A DNA stretch of 64,000 bases, taken from NCBI GenBank assembly GCA_964501275.1, contig CAZCSP010000017.1:16417-80416 (forward strand), written 5' to 3'. The notes beneath the pieces were generated by a model. The model did no database searches, was not told the origin of the DNA, and saw only the letters and a list, made by a program, of their open reading frames with translations. The stretch is from 55-13 sp964501275 (GTDB taxonomy: Bacteria; Armatimonadota; Fimbriimonadia; Fimbriimonadales; Fimbriimonadaceae). Numbering within the stretch: position 1 is the stretch's first letter; each line of letters begins with the position of its first letter. Shown in pieces: positions 6,551 to 14,804 of this stretch. Position numbers and translations under genes: made by a program.

Positions 6551-8515
6551 ATGGGGCGCATGGGGAATTCTGTGTTGGATGTGAAAGAAGCACTACGGCA
6601 ACTTGAGGAAGTTGCGCCTGATGCGCCGTTCCTGGCCCTGGGCCAGACCATCTTCTGGGATGAGCCGATGAAAGCCGGAATCGCCCTCGCCTCCAAACGG
6701 CAGGGATACAGTCGGCGGTTTGTGGCGGGCGTACACGATACCGACTACTTCGCCAAGCTCCCCAGCGGGCGCCGACAGCCCGGAAAATTCAAAGCCTTCA
6801 CCCACAACGACACCACCACTAAGGGCCTCTGGAGCGCGGCGGGCGAGTTCTCGACCCTGTTCGGCTCCGAGACCGTCGTCAGCCGGGAGACGCTGATCCA
6901 TGCCGGCCTCAAGATCGAGAAGCTTCGCAAAGCGCGCCCCGATCTGCTCGACGAGGCGACCGAGGCCTGGGGATGGCGGGGGATCGTCAGCCTGGACGAA
7001 GCGCCCCCCGTCAGTGCCGAGATGCCCCTCAATCCGGTTTTCCAGGAACTCCGCGCCACCTTCGACTGGGCGCTGGACCACACCCTTTCCAGCCTTACGG
7101 GAGAGTCGAAAGCCCAGGCCGAGGAGCTTGCCGACGAGCTGAGGAGCAAGCTGTGCGACGCCTTAGAAGCCGAGCCCAAGCCCACCCTCTCCAGCTTCTA
7201 CAAGCATCTGCTTCCCGAGTTCTACGACTTCGCCGCCGGAGCCCATGTCGATCTGGACGTCGCCTCCACCACCGAACTGCTCCGCTTCAACCGATCCACC
7301 GCCCACCTTCCCCGCTTCCAACTCCTCGACGCCTTTATAAATCCCAAGACCAAAGGGGTGGCCGCCAACGCCTACGACGAGGCGATCCATGGCTCCGGCC
7401 TCTATGACCTCAAGCGATTCGGTACCGGCGCGATCCCGTTCGACCTGGTGGTGCCGGGCAAGGGGCGCGGGACGATTCGGCTGGGGAATCGGGGGATGGT
7501 CGTCATGACCCGCCAGCCGCTCTTTGCCAGCCTGAAGAAGCCGATCGAGAGCGTTGCCGAGTTGGCCGAAGTGATTGAGCGCAAGTTTGGGCCGGAGTGT
7601 ACGTTGGTGGGCAAGGCGGTAAGCCTGATCGGGATGCTGGCCCGCGAGTTCGTCTTTGTCTTCCACGAGGGCGCCAGCAGCTACGTCAAGTACAGCCGCA
7701 AGCTCCACCAAACTCTCATCGCCAACGGCCTGGACCTCAAGATGAACCCAATCCTGCGGGTCCGCTACCAGGCATGGGACGGCTTGCAGGTGGCCTGTTC
7801 CTGGATTCAACTCCCCGAGCCGTTCCAAGGCCCCTTTGGCACCGAGGAACTCTGCTCCCCCAGCTTTGCCGGACGCTGGAAAGCGGTGGCAGAGGAGCAG
7901 GCGAAGCTTCTGGGCAAGCTTGGCGACCTGAAGCGGCCCATCGACCTCATCCGCTTCCTGGAGTCCGAGGTCGGCGGAAGCTGGAGCTGTCTGGCCCGCG
8001 AGTATGAAGGGCTGCACACCGACTTGGAGCGCCTCAAGCAGGATGTGGACGCCCTCACCGCCGAACGCCATGCTTTCTACGCTCAGATCAAATCGTTGAA
8101 AGCAAAGCGCGTGGAGCTTGAGCGGGCCAAAGGCGAGCATTTTCGGGCGAAGATTTTTGAGAAGTCCCCCGACCTTGCCGAACTCGACCGCCGCATCGGC
8201 CTTGAAAAGGAGATCGAGGACGTGATCCACGAGATCGAATCGGCTCGACGCCAGATGAAGGACCGAGGCCGTCGCCAGCGGAACCTGGCCCAAGCGCCCG
8301 AGGTCATCAAGGTTCATGATCGTCGCCGGAGTATTGAGCTGGAGGCTGAGTTGAAGAGACTGCGCCTCATCCGCCACGCCGTCATCTCATCCCGAGGCCT
8401 CCAAAACGCCAACCTCCGCCCCAGCGCCTGGTGGTTCCCGCTAGTCTGCCCCGACGGCCTCTGGTTCCGCGAGACGGTGGATTCGGCGGAATGCTATTTG
8501 GAGCCGCTGTCTTGA
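6551..8515 (+). CDS. 654-residue protein of unknown function with C-terminal coiled coil
   Basis: I do not recognise this family. There is no signal peptide or membrane segment, so it is probably cytoplasmic. Residues ~1-450 look globular, with distinctive strings such as FTHNDTTTKGLW, FVFVFHEGASSYVKYSRKLH and LRVRYQAWDGLQVACSWIQL. Residues ~470-610 are very rich in Glu, Lys, Arg and Leu and predict a long coiled coil ('LERLKQDVDALTAERHAF', 'IEDVIHEIESARRQMKD'). The last ~45 residues return to a folded, Trp-rich segment. ATG 6551 or ATG 6560 could be the start. It stands alone between a divergent vapBC pair and dapF. Base and codon use match the neighbours. Confidence 0.85.
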   Translation: MGRMGNSVLDVKEALRQLEEVAPDAPFLALGQTIFWDEPMKAGIALASKRQGYSRRFVAGVHDTDYFAKLPSGRRQPGKFKAFTHNDTTTKGLWSAAGEFSTLFGSETVVSRETLIHAGLKIEKLRKARPDLLDEATEAWGWRGIVSLDEAPPVSAEMPLNPVFQELRATFDWALDHTLSSLTGESKAQAEELADELRSKLCDALEAEPKPTLSSFYKHLLPEFYDFAAGAHVDLDVASTTELLRFNRSTAHLPRFQLLDAFINPKTKGVAANAYDEAIHGSGLYDLKRFGTGAIPFDLVVPGKGRGTIRLGNRGMVVMTRQPLFASLKKPIESVAELAEVIERKFGPECTLVGKAVSLIGMLAREFVFVFHEGASSYVKYSRKLHQTLIANGLDLKMNPILRVRYQAWDGLQVACSWIQLPEPFQGPFGTEELCSPSFAGRWKAVAEEQAKLLGKLGDLKRPIDLIRFLESEVGGSWSCLAREYEGLHTDLERLKQDVDALTAERHAFYAQIKSLKAKRVELERAKGEHFRAKIFEKSPDLAELDRRIGLEKEIEDVIHEIESARRQMKDRGRRQRNLAQAPEVIKVHDRRRSIELEAELKRLRLIRHAVISSRGLQNANLRPSAWWFPLVCPDGLWFRETVDSAECYLEPLS

Positions 8516-8687
8516 GTTTGGAGTTGAGAGTTTGGAGGTCAAGAGCCTTTCATAATTGATTGTGATACGGCGTCATCCTGAGCGAGCCAACTGAAACTTG
8601 TAGTGAGGCCGAATGCTGGTCGCGAGTCGAAGGACCTCACCCATCTGTAGCTCGTTGCAAAGACTTTTCGGAAAACCCAATTTGCCA

Positions 8688-9539
8688 ATGAGTACAGTAC
8701 ACACCCCACAAGCCACAAGCCACACCAAGTTCTGGAAGCTCCAGGCCATCGGCAACGACTTCCCCCTCTTCCATGCCGACGACCTGAGCGGAGTCGATCT
8801 TTCGGAATTTGCCATTCAGACCGCGGATCGGAAGTTCGGCATCGGCGGCGACGGCCTCTTGGTTATGCGTCCTCTAGGGCCGGATCGCGCAGAACTCAGG
8901 ATGTTCAACCCCGACGGCACCGAGGACTTCTGCGGCAACGGCCTCCGGATCGCCGCTCGCCATGCCTTTGACCAGGGTTGGGTTGGCCGCTCTTTTACCC
9001 TGGTGCATCGAGGGCAAGAGGTGCCTTCCGAAGTGCGGACCGACGGGCAGATTTTGACGACTATCGGAGTCGCCTCCTATGAGCCCTTTATCGTCCCCAT
9101 CGACCGCCCAACCGAACTCTTCGACGACCTGGTCGGGGTGATCGGAGGAGTCGAGTTCCGAGGCAGTTCGCTAACCACCGGAAGCACCCACACCGTGATC
9201 CCGGTCGAGACCCTGCCAACCGACCAAGAGATCACCACCTGGGGACCCGAGTTGGAATACCTCCCCCTCTTCCCCGACCGCACCAGCGTGATCTTTGTCC
9301 AGGAATCCGCCCCCATGGACCTCCGCATCCGCATCTGGGAGCGAGGAGTCGGCGAGACACTAGGCTGCGGCACCGGAAGCTCCGCCGCCGCTGCCGACTA
9401 CCTGCGTCGAAAGGGCGGCAATGGAACCGTCCTAGTCCGAAATCCCGGCGGCGACATCCAGGTTTCCATGCCCGCCTGGAACCAACCCATCACCATCCAG
9501 GGTACGGCGGAGCTGGTCTACTCGGGTCAGTGGTTCTAG
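8688..9539 (+). CDS. dapF: diaminopimelate epimerase
   Basis: Interconverts LL- and meso-diaminopimelate for lysine and peptidoglycan synthesis. The ~283-residue product carries both catalytic cysteines in their motifs: DFCGNGLR (about residue 82) and ETLGCGTGSSA (about 228). FKIGGDG-type glycine loops are also present (KFGIGGDGLL). ATG 8688 starts just before the FWKLQAIGNDF core; the frame extends upstream but without homologous sequence. No Shine-Dalgarno is visible. No other lysine gene is adjacent. Confidence 0.95.
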   Translation: MSTVHTPQATSHTKFWKLQAIGNDFPLFHADDLSGVDLSEFAIQTADRKFGIGGDGLLVMRPLGPDRAELRMFNPDGTEDFCGNGLRIAARHAFDQGWVGRSFTLVHRGQEVPSEVRTDGQILTTIGVASYEPFIVPIDRPTELFDDLVGVIGGVEFRGSSLTTGSTHTVIPVETLPTDQEITTWGPELEYLPLFPDRTSVIFVQESAPMDLRIRIWERGVGETLGCGTGSSAAAADYLRRKGGNGTVLVRNPGGDIQVSMPAWNQPITIQGTAELVYSGQWF

Positions 9540-9985
9540 TCCAGCAATCCAGCAATCGATATTTCCCAAAAAATCGTTGGTTGACAAAACCCGCTTTCCC
9601 GCCCTATATAAGTAGGGAGCACGGAAATCGGAAATCGAAGATGATCTCAGATCGTCGCCTCAATCGGGGAATCGAAGGCCGTTCTGCGTCTTTCTGTGTA
9701 TTCTGCGGTTCAAGCAGTCTGGACCAAAAGAGCCTAGGATGGCCGCAAAGAGTCGCACAAGGATCATCTGGGGTTCCCTCCCCCGTTGGGTCGCTGTGCC
9801 GTTGTGGTATGAACTCTCCTACCCCTTTGTGCCTTGGCGTCTTGGTGGTTCAAAAGCAGATCGGAAGCCATAACCAACCTGTAGATAAGCATCGCAAAAC
9901 CGCAATGCCGAAACGCCGAAAAACCGTCCCATGTGTGACTTGCAGTAAAAAAAGCACGAAAATCCCGGTTCATTTGAACTTGAGC

Positions 9986-10054
9986 CAGCTACGGATTTTT
10001 GAACCTGAGTTCGGTCGCGTTTTTCGAAAATTTGAACCTACGAATCCGTAGCTG
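9986..10054. repeat. 12-bp perfect inverted repeat
   Basis: CAGCTACGGATT (9986-9997) and AATCCGTAGCTG (10043-10054) can form a 12-bp stem. The loop contains two direct copies of TTGAACCT. Confidence 0.85.
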
Positions 10055-10079
10055 ACCAACGATCTAGGAGGCAACGGTC

Positions 10080-10154
10080 GGACCTGGAGGTCCAACCCAC
10101 GGAGAACCCGGACGTAGACGTCCAGGCTACAAATGGACCGCTGATCTCCAGATC
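10080..10154. repeat. three successive short palindromes
   Basis: GGACCTGGAGGTCC (10080-10093), GGACGTAGACGTCC (10110-10123) and GATCTCCAGATC (10143-10154) all have the form of a 5-6 bp arm, a 2-nt centre and the complementary arm. Such a series suggests binding sites or a compound RNA structure, not chance. Confidence 0.8.
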
Positions 10155-10208
10155 GGCCTGCTTGTAGCTGGATCCGGCTTGTATCTGGGGAGCAAACCCA
10201 CTTTTTGG

Positions 10209-10287
10209 AACCACGGTGTAGCGGTGAACACAGTGAGGGCACAGAGAATCCACCGTGAAACGCCGCGTCCGCCGTGCCGCCGTGGTT
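10209..10287. repeat. imperfect palindrome of CACGG/CCGTG words
   Basis: The element starts AACCACGG and ends CCGTGGTT, perfect 8-bp arms. Inside, the words GCGGTG, CACAG, CCGTG and GCCG recur. It resembles word-type repeats I recall from genomes of several phyla, which I cannot verify here. Confidence 0.7.
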
Positions 10288-10340
10288 AAGTCTTGGGCTG
10301 AGGTTGGAAAATGGCTCTACAGGTTATTTCAAAACTCCTT

Positions 10341-10418
10341 TACCGCCAAGAAATCAAGGACGCAAAGGTTCTCAACAGGCTCTTTGCGTTCCTTCGTTTC
10401 TTTGTTTCTTGGCGGTGA
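10341..10418. repeat. imperfect inverted repeat (CCGCCAAG ... CTTGGCGG)
   Basis: ACCGCCAAGAAATCAAGGA and its near complement TCCTTCGTTTCTTTGTTTCTTGGCGGT face each other around a GCAAAG/CTTTGC inner stem. The same word type recurs at 27647-27715. Confidence 0.75.
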
Positions 10419-10511
10419 GAAGGAAACCGTGGTGTCGCCGCTACTGTGTCAGTAGACGAAAACGCCCAGACTTGAGTTATGAAACTTGGCTCAGGTTAAA
10501 GCAACCCTCGC

Positions 10512-11891
10512 CTACTCCACAATCCCCAGTGGCTTCATGGTCTTCCACTTCCCGCGCGTGAAGTCAGGCACGTCGATAGACTGCCCTCGATTCTTCACCG
10601 ACCATTCGCTCAATGGCGTGATCACCGACCAAGTCGCTGCGTCGTACACGTCCTGATCCAGCGGCAACCCGTTTCGCAGGCAGTAGACGATCCGCCAGAG
10701 CATGACGAAATCCATACCTCCGTGGCCGCCTTGGCGCTTCGCTTCCTCACCGACTCGCTTCCAGAGCGGATGGTCGTACTCCTTGTAGAAATCGGCCAGC
10801 GCGGAGCCTTCGGTCCAGTCGTGGGTGCTCTTGGTTTTGCCTTCGATCACCACCCGATCCGGGAAACCGGCCCAGATGCCCTTGGTGCCCTGGATCAGGT
10901 TGTGGCGGGTGTAGGGGCGGGGGAGTTGCTCGTCCCATTGGATCATCAGGGTCTTGCCGTTGACCGTCTTGGCGATGGTGGTGCTGATGTCGCCGCACTG
11001 GAACTTCACCTTGTTCCACTTGTGGTCGGGCGGGAAGTTGGCCTTGGCGTAGAGTTCGCGGGCTCGGGATGGGGACGAGACCGACGACATATAATCCAGC
11101 CGATCCCCCCGATTGATGTCCATGTACTGCGCCACCGGACCGAGGCCGTGGGTGGGATACAGGTTGCCGTTGTGCTTGACGTACTCATAGGTGCGCCAAG
11201 AGCCGGTGCCCCTCTCGACCTCGTGCATCTGTCCGCGCAGATCATGGATATAGGCCGCCTCGCCGTGCAGAAGCTCGCCAAAGACGCCCAGTCGGCACAT
11301 ATTGAGGACCATCAGCTCCTCGCGACCGTAGTTGACGTTCTCCATCATCATGCAGTGCTTCTGGGTGACCTCGGCGGTGTCCACCAGTTGCCAGCACTCG
11401 TCGATGGTGAGCGCGGCGGGGACCTCCAGGAAGGCGTGCTTTCCGGCCTTCATCGTATCGACCGCCATCCGCGCGTGCCAGTCCCAGGGGGTGCTGATGA
11501 TGACGATATCGATGTCCTCCCGATCCAGCATCCGCTTATAGTCGGTGTCGCCATTGGTATAGGCGGCGGGCTCCTTGCCGGTGCGATCCTTCACCCGCTT
11601 GATACTTCGGGCGGCGGTGGGGGCGTGGTTGTCGCAGATGGCGATCACGTCCACCCCTTCGATCGCCAGCATCTGGGAGACATGCCCTCCCCCCCGAGCC
11701 CCGACGCCGATAAAGCCGACCCGGACCCGGTCCATCTTGGGGACGACGAGTTCGGCGGCAGACTTGGCGCCCCTTGGGGCGCGCTTGTTGAGTTGGAGCT
11801 TTTGTTCCAGGGCCATGGCATTGGTGGCAAGAGCGGCGCTGGCAGCGCCTGCTACGGTCAAGAACTCCCGGCGATCGATCTTCTTCGGCAT
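10512..11891 (-). CDS. Gfo/Idh/MocA-family glycosidase, GH109 type
   Basis: The 459-residue product matches the GH109 alpha-N-acetylgalactosaminidase branch of the Gfo/Idh/MocA fold, which cleaves glycosides through an NAD+-dependent redox mechanism. A Tat signal (DRREFLTVAGAASAALA) is at residues ~6-22. The NAD-binding loop VGFIGVGARGGGHV is at about 58-71. The family-typical NVNYGREELMVLNM, GELLHGEAAYIHDLR and YPTHGLGPVAQYMDINRGD blocks follow. It would act outside the cytoplasmic membrane, removing terminal GalNAc-type sugars. The exact substrate is not proven. Confidence 0.9.
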   Translation of the reverse strand: MPKKIDRREFLTVAGAASAALATNAMALEQKLQLNKRAPRGAKSAAELVVPKMDRVRVGFIGVGARGGGHVSQMLAIEGVDVIAICDNHAPTAARSIKRVKDRTGKEPAAYTNGDTDYKRMLDREDIDIVIISTPWDWHARMAVDTMKAGKHAFLEVPAALTIDECWQLVDTAEVTQKHCMMMENVNYGREELMVLNMCRLGVFGELLHGEAAYIHDLRGQMHEVERGTGSWRTYEYVKHNGNLYPTHGLGPVAQYMDINRGDRLDYMSSVSSPSRARELYAKANFPPDHKWNKVKFQCGDISTTIAKTVNGKTLMIQWDEQLPRPYTRHNLIQGTKGIWAGFPDRVVIEGKTKSTHDWTEGSALADFYKEYDHPLWKRVGEEAKRQGGHGGMDFVMLWRIVYCLRNGLPLDQDVYDAATWSVITPLSEWSVKNRGQSIDVPDFTRGKWKTMKPLGIVE

Positions 11892-11947
11892 GATGCTGAC
11901 TAGGTTATCCTCTACGGGCTTAAAATCGGACTAAAGAAGGCAAGGCC

Positions 11948-12922
11948 TTGCTTCTCGAATCAACCACATCCCCCACAAAAGCAGTCCAACAAAAGACCAA
12001 ACCTATGCCTGCGTCTCCTTCGATCAAAGAACTCTCCACCCTTGGCCTCCGCCAGGTAAAGCCTGGCGCGCCCGGCCTATCCCGCCAACGTAAAGGACGA
12101 GGCTTTTCCTATTGCAACGCCAAAGGTGAGCGCATTCAGGATGTTGCGACCTTGGCAAGGATTCGCAAACTGGCGATTCCCCCGGCTTGGTCCGACGTCT
12201 GGATCAGCCCCGATTCCAAAGCCTACGTCCAGGCGACCGGGCGGGATGAGAAGGGGCGCAAGCAGTCGATCTACCATCTCGACTGGGCCGAGCATCGGGA
12301 ATGCAAGAAGTACTCCCGACTCGGAAAGGTATCGCGGGCGATTGCCCGAGCCCGAAAAGGGGTGCAGCGCCACCTCAAGCGGTCGGGCCTCTCCAAAGCC
12401 AAGGTGTTCGCCTCGGTGGTGAAGCTGCTGGACCTGAGCCTCATCCGGGTGGGCAACGACCGGTACGCCGACGAGAACGGCTCCTATGGCCTAACCACCC
12501 TCCGCAACCGCCACGTCGAGATCGCCGGCAACCGGATCACTTTCAAGTTCAAGGGGAAAAGCGGGAAGGAGCATGAAGTCCGGCTCGTCGACCGCTCCCT
12601 GGCCCTCCTTCTCGGCAAGCTGAAGGCGCTCAAAGGGGCGAGGCTTTTCCAGTATCTGGACGAATCCGGCAAGGCTCGGCCCGTCAAAGCCGATGACGTC
12701 AATCGATACCTGCAAGAGATCGGCGGCCCCGACCTCACCGCCAAAGACTTCCGCACGCTAAGGGCCACCCAAATGGCCACCCGCCTGGTCCGGAAAAGGA
12801 AGCCCTCCACCAAGCGAGAGGTCAAACAGATCGTCTCCGAAGTCGCCGACACCCTGGGCAACACCCCCGCGATTTGCCGAAAGTCCTACATTGACCCGGC
12901 TGTTTGGGAGGGTGCTGGGTAG
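11948..12922 (+). CDS. DNA topoisomerase IB
   Basis: Relaxes supercoils by transient 3'-phosphotyrosyl nicking. The ~324-residue product has bacterial/poxvirus-type TopIB length. It shows AIPPAWSDVWISP and ATGRDEKGRKQSIYH in the N-terminal domain, IRVGNDRYADENGSYGLTTL in the catalytic domain, and the catalytic Tyr near the C-terminus in RKSYIDPAVW. TTG 11948 is preceded by AGAAGG at a suitable distance. ATG 12005 is the alternative and would remove 19 non-conserved residues. It stands alone between the GH109 gene and a toxin pair. Confidence 0.93.
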   Translation: MLLESTTSPTKAVQQKTKPMPASPSIKELSTLGLRQVKPGAPGLSRQRKGRGFSYCNAKGERIQDVATLARIRKLAIPPAWSDVWISPDSKAYVQATGRDEKGRKQSIYHLDWAEHRECKKYSRLGKVSRAIARARKGVQRHLKRSGLSKAKVFASVVKLLDLSLIRVGNDRYADENGSYGLTTLRNRHVEIAGNRITFKFKGKSGKEHEVRLVDRSLALLLGKLKALKGARLFQYLDESGKARPVKADDVNRYLQEIGGPDLTAKDFRTLRATQMATRLVRKRKPSTKREVKQIVSEVADTLGNTPAICRKSYIDPAVWEGAG

Positions 12923-12953
12923 GTGAGGAACCCAGTCTGAAAGCTTCGGCCTG

Positions 12954-12959
12954 TATAAT
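12954..12959 (+). promoter_or_regulatory. -10 box for leaderless antitoxin transcript
   Basis: A perfect TATAAT ends 6 nt before ATG 12966, with no Shine-Dalgarno between. Transcription would begin at the start codon. Confidence 0.65.
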
Positions 12960-12965
12960 TTGAAC

Positions 12966-13196
12966 ATGCAGCCACAGTCCATCACCATCCGGGTGTCCGA
13001 AGAAACCGCGAAGGCGTATCTCTCTTCTCCCGAGTCAAAGAAGCGGGCGGCTGAAGACTTATTGGAACTCCTCTTTGCCCCCAGGAAGCGAACCAGTCTG
13101 AGCCAATTCAGGAAACTGGCGGAAGCGGCCAATAAGGAAGCAACGGCGAAGGGGCTTACAGAGGAAGAACTAGCCAAGATTCTAGATGAAGCCTAG
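12966..13196 (+). CDS. antitoxin of a PIN-family pair
   Basis: About 76 residues. It begins MQPQSITIRVSEETAKAYL, followed by a Lys/Glu-rich helical body and an acidic C-terminus (LTEEELAKILDEA). Position and size mark it as the antitoxin of the downstream PIN toxin, although the DNA-binding fold is not certain. ATG 12966 is preferred over the TTG two codons upstream because of the -10 box spacing. It overlaps the toxin gene by 11 bp. Confidence 0.82.
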   Translation: MQPQSITIRVSEETAKAYLSSPESKKRAAEDLLELLFAPRKRTSLSQFRKLAEAANKEATAKGLTEEELAKILDEA

Positions 13197-13599
13197 ATTC
13201 CGCGTAGTTTTTGACGTCAATGTCATTATCAGCGCCATCCTGTTTCCAGACTCTGTGCCGGGGTCACTGGTGTTTCAGTCTCGACTTCGTGTCCAACCCC
13301 TAGTCTCGGTGCCACTGATTGCAGAATTGCATTCCGTTCTCTTGAGACCCAAACTCGACCGATATGTGTCCCGGGAGAGGAGGCAAATTTTGCTTGCGGC
13401 GTATCTTTCGCGAGCGGACATTGTCCCCATCACCATCGCTGTGGATATTTGCCGGGACCCTCGTGACAACCACATCCTGGAACTGGCACTATCAGCTCCT
13501 GCCAACATGATCATCACGGGCGATAAGGACCTTCTAGAGTTGCACCCGTTTCAAGGGATCGACATTCTGAATCCTTCGGATGCAAGCGCACACCTCTAA
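13186..13599 (+). CDS. PIN-domain toxin (COG1569-type)
   Basis: The 137-residue product belongs to the 'putative toxin component, PIN family' group, predicted to be ribonucleases. VVFDVNVIISAIL (about residues 7-19) carries the first acidic residue and the family's DxNxxxSA motif. DPRDNHILELAL and ITGDKDLLEL carry the later Asp residues. It is the partner of the overlapping antitoxin gene and differs in family from the VapC at 5.8-6.2 kb. Confidence 0.88.
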   Translation: MKPRFRVVFDVNVIISAILFPDSVPGSLVFQSRLRVQPLVSVPLIAELHSVLLRPKLDRYVSRERRQILLAAYLSRADIVPITIAVDICRDPRDNHILELALSAPANMIITGDKDLLELHPFQGIDILNPSDASAHL

Positions 13600-13612
13600 A
13601 TTTCCCTTAGCC

Positions 13613-13969
13613 TTAGCTGAAGCTGATTGAGATTCTCGATCTTCCCGGCTGCGAAGGAGAGACAACGGCGTAGCCTTTGGCCTTCAGAAGCCAACCAAAC
13701 GACCTTTGGAAAACCTCCCGGTCGCCTTCCAGAGTCCTCCGCCAACCCTTGTCCAGCAATTCAGCTTGGAAGGTCGAGGGATTGGGGACCTCATAAACCC
13801 AGAGCAAACCACCGGTGCCACACTTGTCTTTGGGCTCCAATCCCTCCAGGGTTTGGAAGTCGCGCATGAGGACGCTGTAGGACGGCTTGGTGGCCAAGGC
13901 AGCACCCCAGGCGAGGCCAATAGCGGCCGCTACCGAGGCTGCTTTGTCGACCGTGCGCATGATCTTCAT
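13613..13969 (-). CDS. small secreted or membrane-anchored protein
   Basis: About 118 residues with an N-terminal hydrophobic segment (VDKAASVAAAIGLAWGAALA, about residues 7-26), either a signal peptide or an anchor, then a compact domain with no family I recognise. The frame is open to 14362, but that part is only the complement of the DUF1080 gene. I therefore start at ATG 13969 (or 13960). Its start lies only 21 bp from that of the divergent DUF1080 gene, so both must use promoters in a tiny shared space. Confidence 0.6.
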   Translation of the reverse strand: MKIMRTVDKAASVAAAIGLAWGAALATKPSYSVLMRDFQTLEGLEPKDKCGTGGLLWVYEVPNPSTFQAELLDKGWRRTLEGDREVFQRSFGWLLKAKGYAVVSPSQPGRSRISISFS

Positions 13970-13978
13970 TCTAACGCG

Positions 13979-13984
13979 TATTAT
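13979..13984. promoter_or_regulatory. symmetrical -10 element shared by divergent genes
   Basis: TATTAT on the plus strand ends 6 nt before ATG 13991. The same bases read on the minus strand give ATAATA/GATAAT about 10 nt before ATG 13969. One AT-rich box may thus start leaderless transcripts in both directions. Confidence 0.5.
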
Positions 13985-13990
13985 CAAGGT

Positions 13991-14773
13991 ATGCGTCGAT
14001 TTCATCTGCTCCTTGGTCCGATCCTCTTTGCCACCGGGTTCTCTGTTGCCGGGTTCAGCCACCAGCAAACGAACCAGGAATGGGTGAAGCTGTTCAATGG
14101 CAAGGACCTCACCGGATGGACGCCCAAGATCAAGGGGTATCCGTTGGGGGATAACTTTGGCAACACGTTCCGGGTGAAGGACGGCGTGATCCAGGTGGGG
14201 TATGAGGCCTATGACAAGTTCGACGGGCGCTTCGGCCACCTCTTCCACGAGACTCCGCGCTCCAACTACATCCTCCGCTTGGAGTACCGCTTCACCGGTG
14301 AGCAGGCGAAGGAGGGGCCGGGGTGGGCGTGGCGCAACAGCGGCGTCATGATCCACGGCCAAACGCCCCAGTCGATGAACCGCAACCAGGAGTTCCCCGT
14401 TTCAGCCGAGGTCCAGCTATTGGGCGGAGCGGAAACCGGCAACCGCCCCACCGGCAACCTTTGCACCCCGGGCACCAACGTGGTGATGACCGACAAACTG
14501 ATCACCCAACACTGCACCAACTCCACCTCCGAAACCTTCCGCGGGGACCAGTGGGTGAAGCTGGAAATCGAGGTCCACGGCCACGGTAAGGTCATTCATC
14601 GAATCAATGGCAAAGAGGTCCTGAGCTACTCAGAAATCCAGCTTGATCCTCAAGACAACGACGCCAAGCCGCTGATCAAGGACGGCAAGTTGGCCATCAG
14701 CGGCGGCTCTATCTCATTGCAGTCGGAGAGCCACCCGGTGGAGTTTCGGAATATCGAGATCAAGGTTTTGTGA
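13991..14773 (+). CDS. secreted DUF1080 (3-keto-disaccharide hydrolase-type) protein
   Basis: About 260 residues with a signal peptide (RRFHLLLGPILFATGFSVAG). The mature part opens with EWVKLFNGKDLTGWTPK, the hallmark of DUF1080/3-keto-disaccharide hydrolases, and has the concanavalin-like pattern of beta strands (SNYILRLEYRFTGE, NSGVMIHGQ, EVQLLGG, PVEFRNIEIKVL). Members cleave oxidised glycosides outside the cell and often sit near Gfo/Idh enzymes, as here with GH109. The substrate is not known. Confidence 0.88.
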   Translation: MRRFHLLLGPILFATGFSVAGFSHQQTNQEWVKLFNGKDLTGWTPKIKGYPLGDNFGNTFRVKDGVIQVGYEAYDKFDGRFGHLFHETPRSNYILRLEYRFTGEQAKEGPGWAWRNSGVMIHGQTPQSMNRNQEFPVSAEVQLLGGAETGNRPTGNLCTPGTNVVMTDKLITQHCTNSTSETFRGDQWVKLEIEVHGHGKVIHRINGKEVLSYSEIQLDPQDNDAKPLIKDGKLAISGGSISLQSESHPVEFRNIEIKVL

Positions 14774-14804
14774 AGGCGTTGGGTTTTAAGTTTTGGGGGC
14801 GTGG

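Larger units (their letters stand above)
9540..10511. repeat. gene-free island of palindromes and word repeats
   Basis: Nearly 1 kb between dapF and the GH109 gene holds no credible gene. In order it carries CCAGCAATCCAGCAATC (9541-9558), a small CCCTA/TAGGG hairpin near 9603, GGAAATCGGAAATCG (9623-9638), a 'ccttggcgtcttggtggttc' block near 9830, GCAATGCCGAAACGCCG near 9903, and then four larger inverted repeats listed separately. Short open frames here are artefacts of the repeats. Confidence 0.85.

Noticed and set aside
9530..10455. Several short open frames in the repeat island
   Set aside because: They translate tandem words and palindromes, change character along their length and lack start signals.
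13970..14362. Long N-terminal extension of the small minus-strand gene
   Set aside because: It is only the complement of the DUF1080 gene and of low-complexity character; the signal-like start at 13969 is better.
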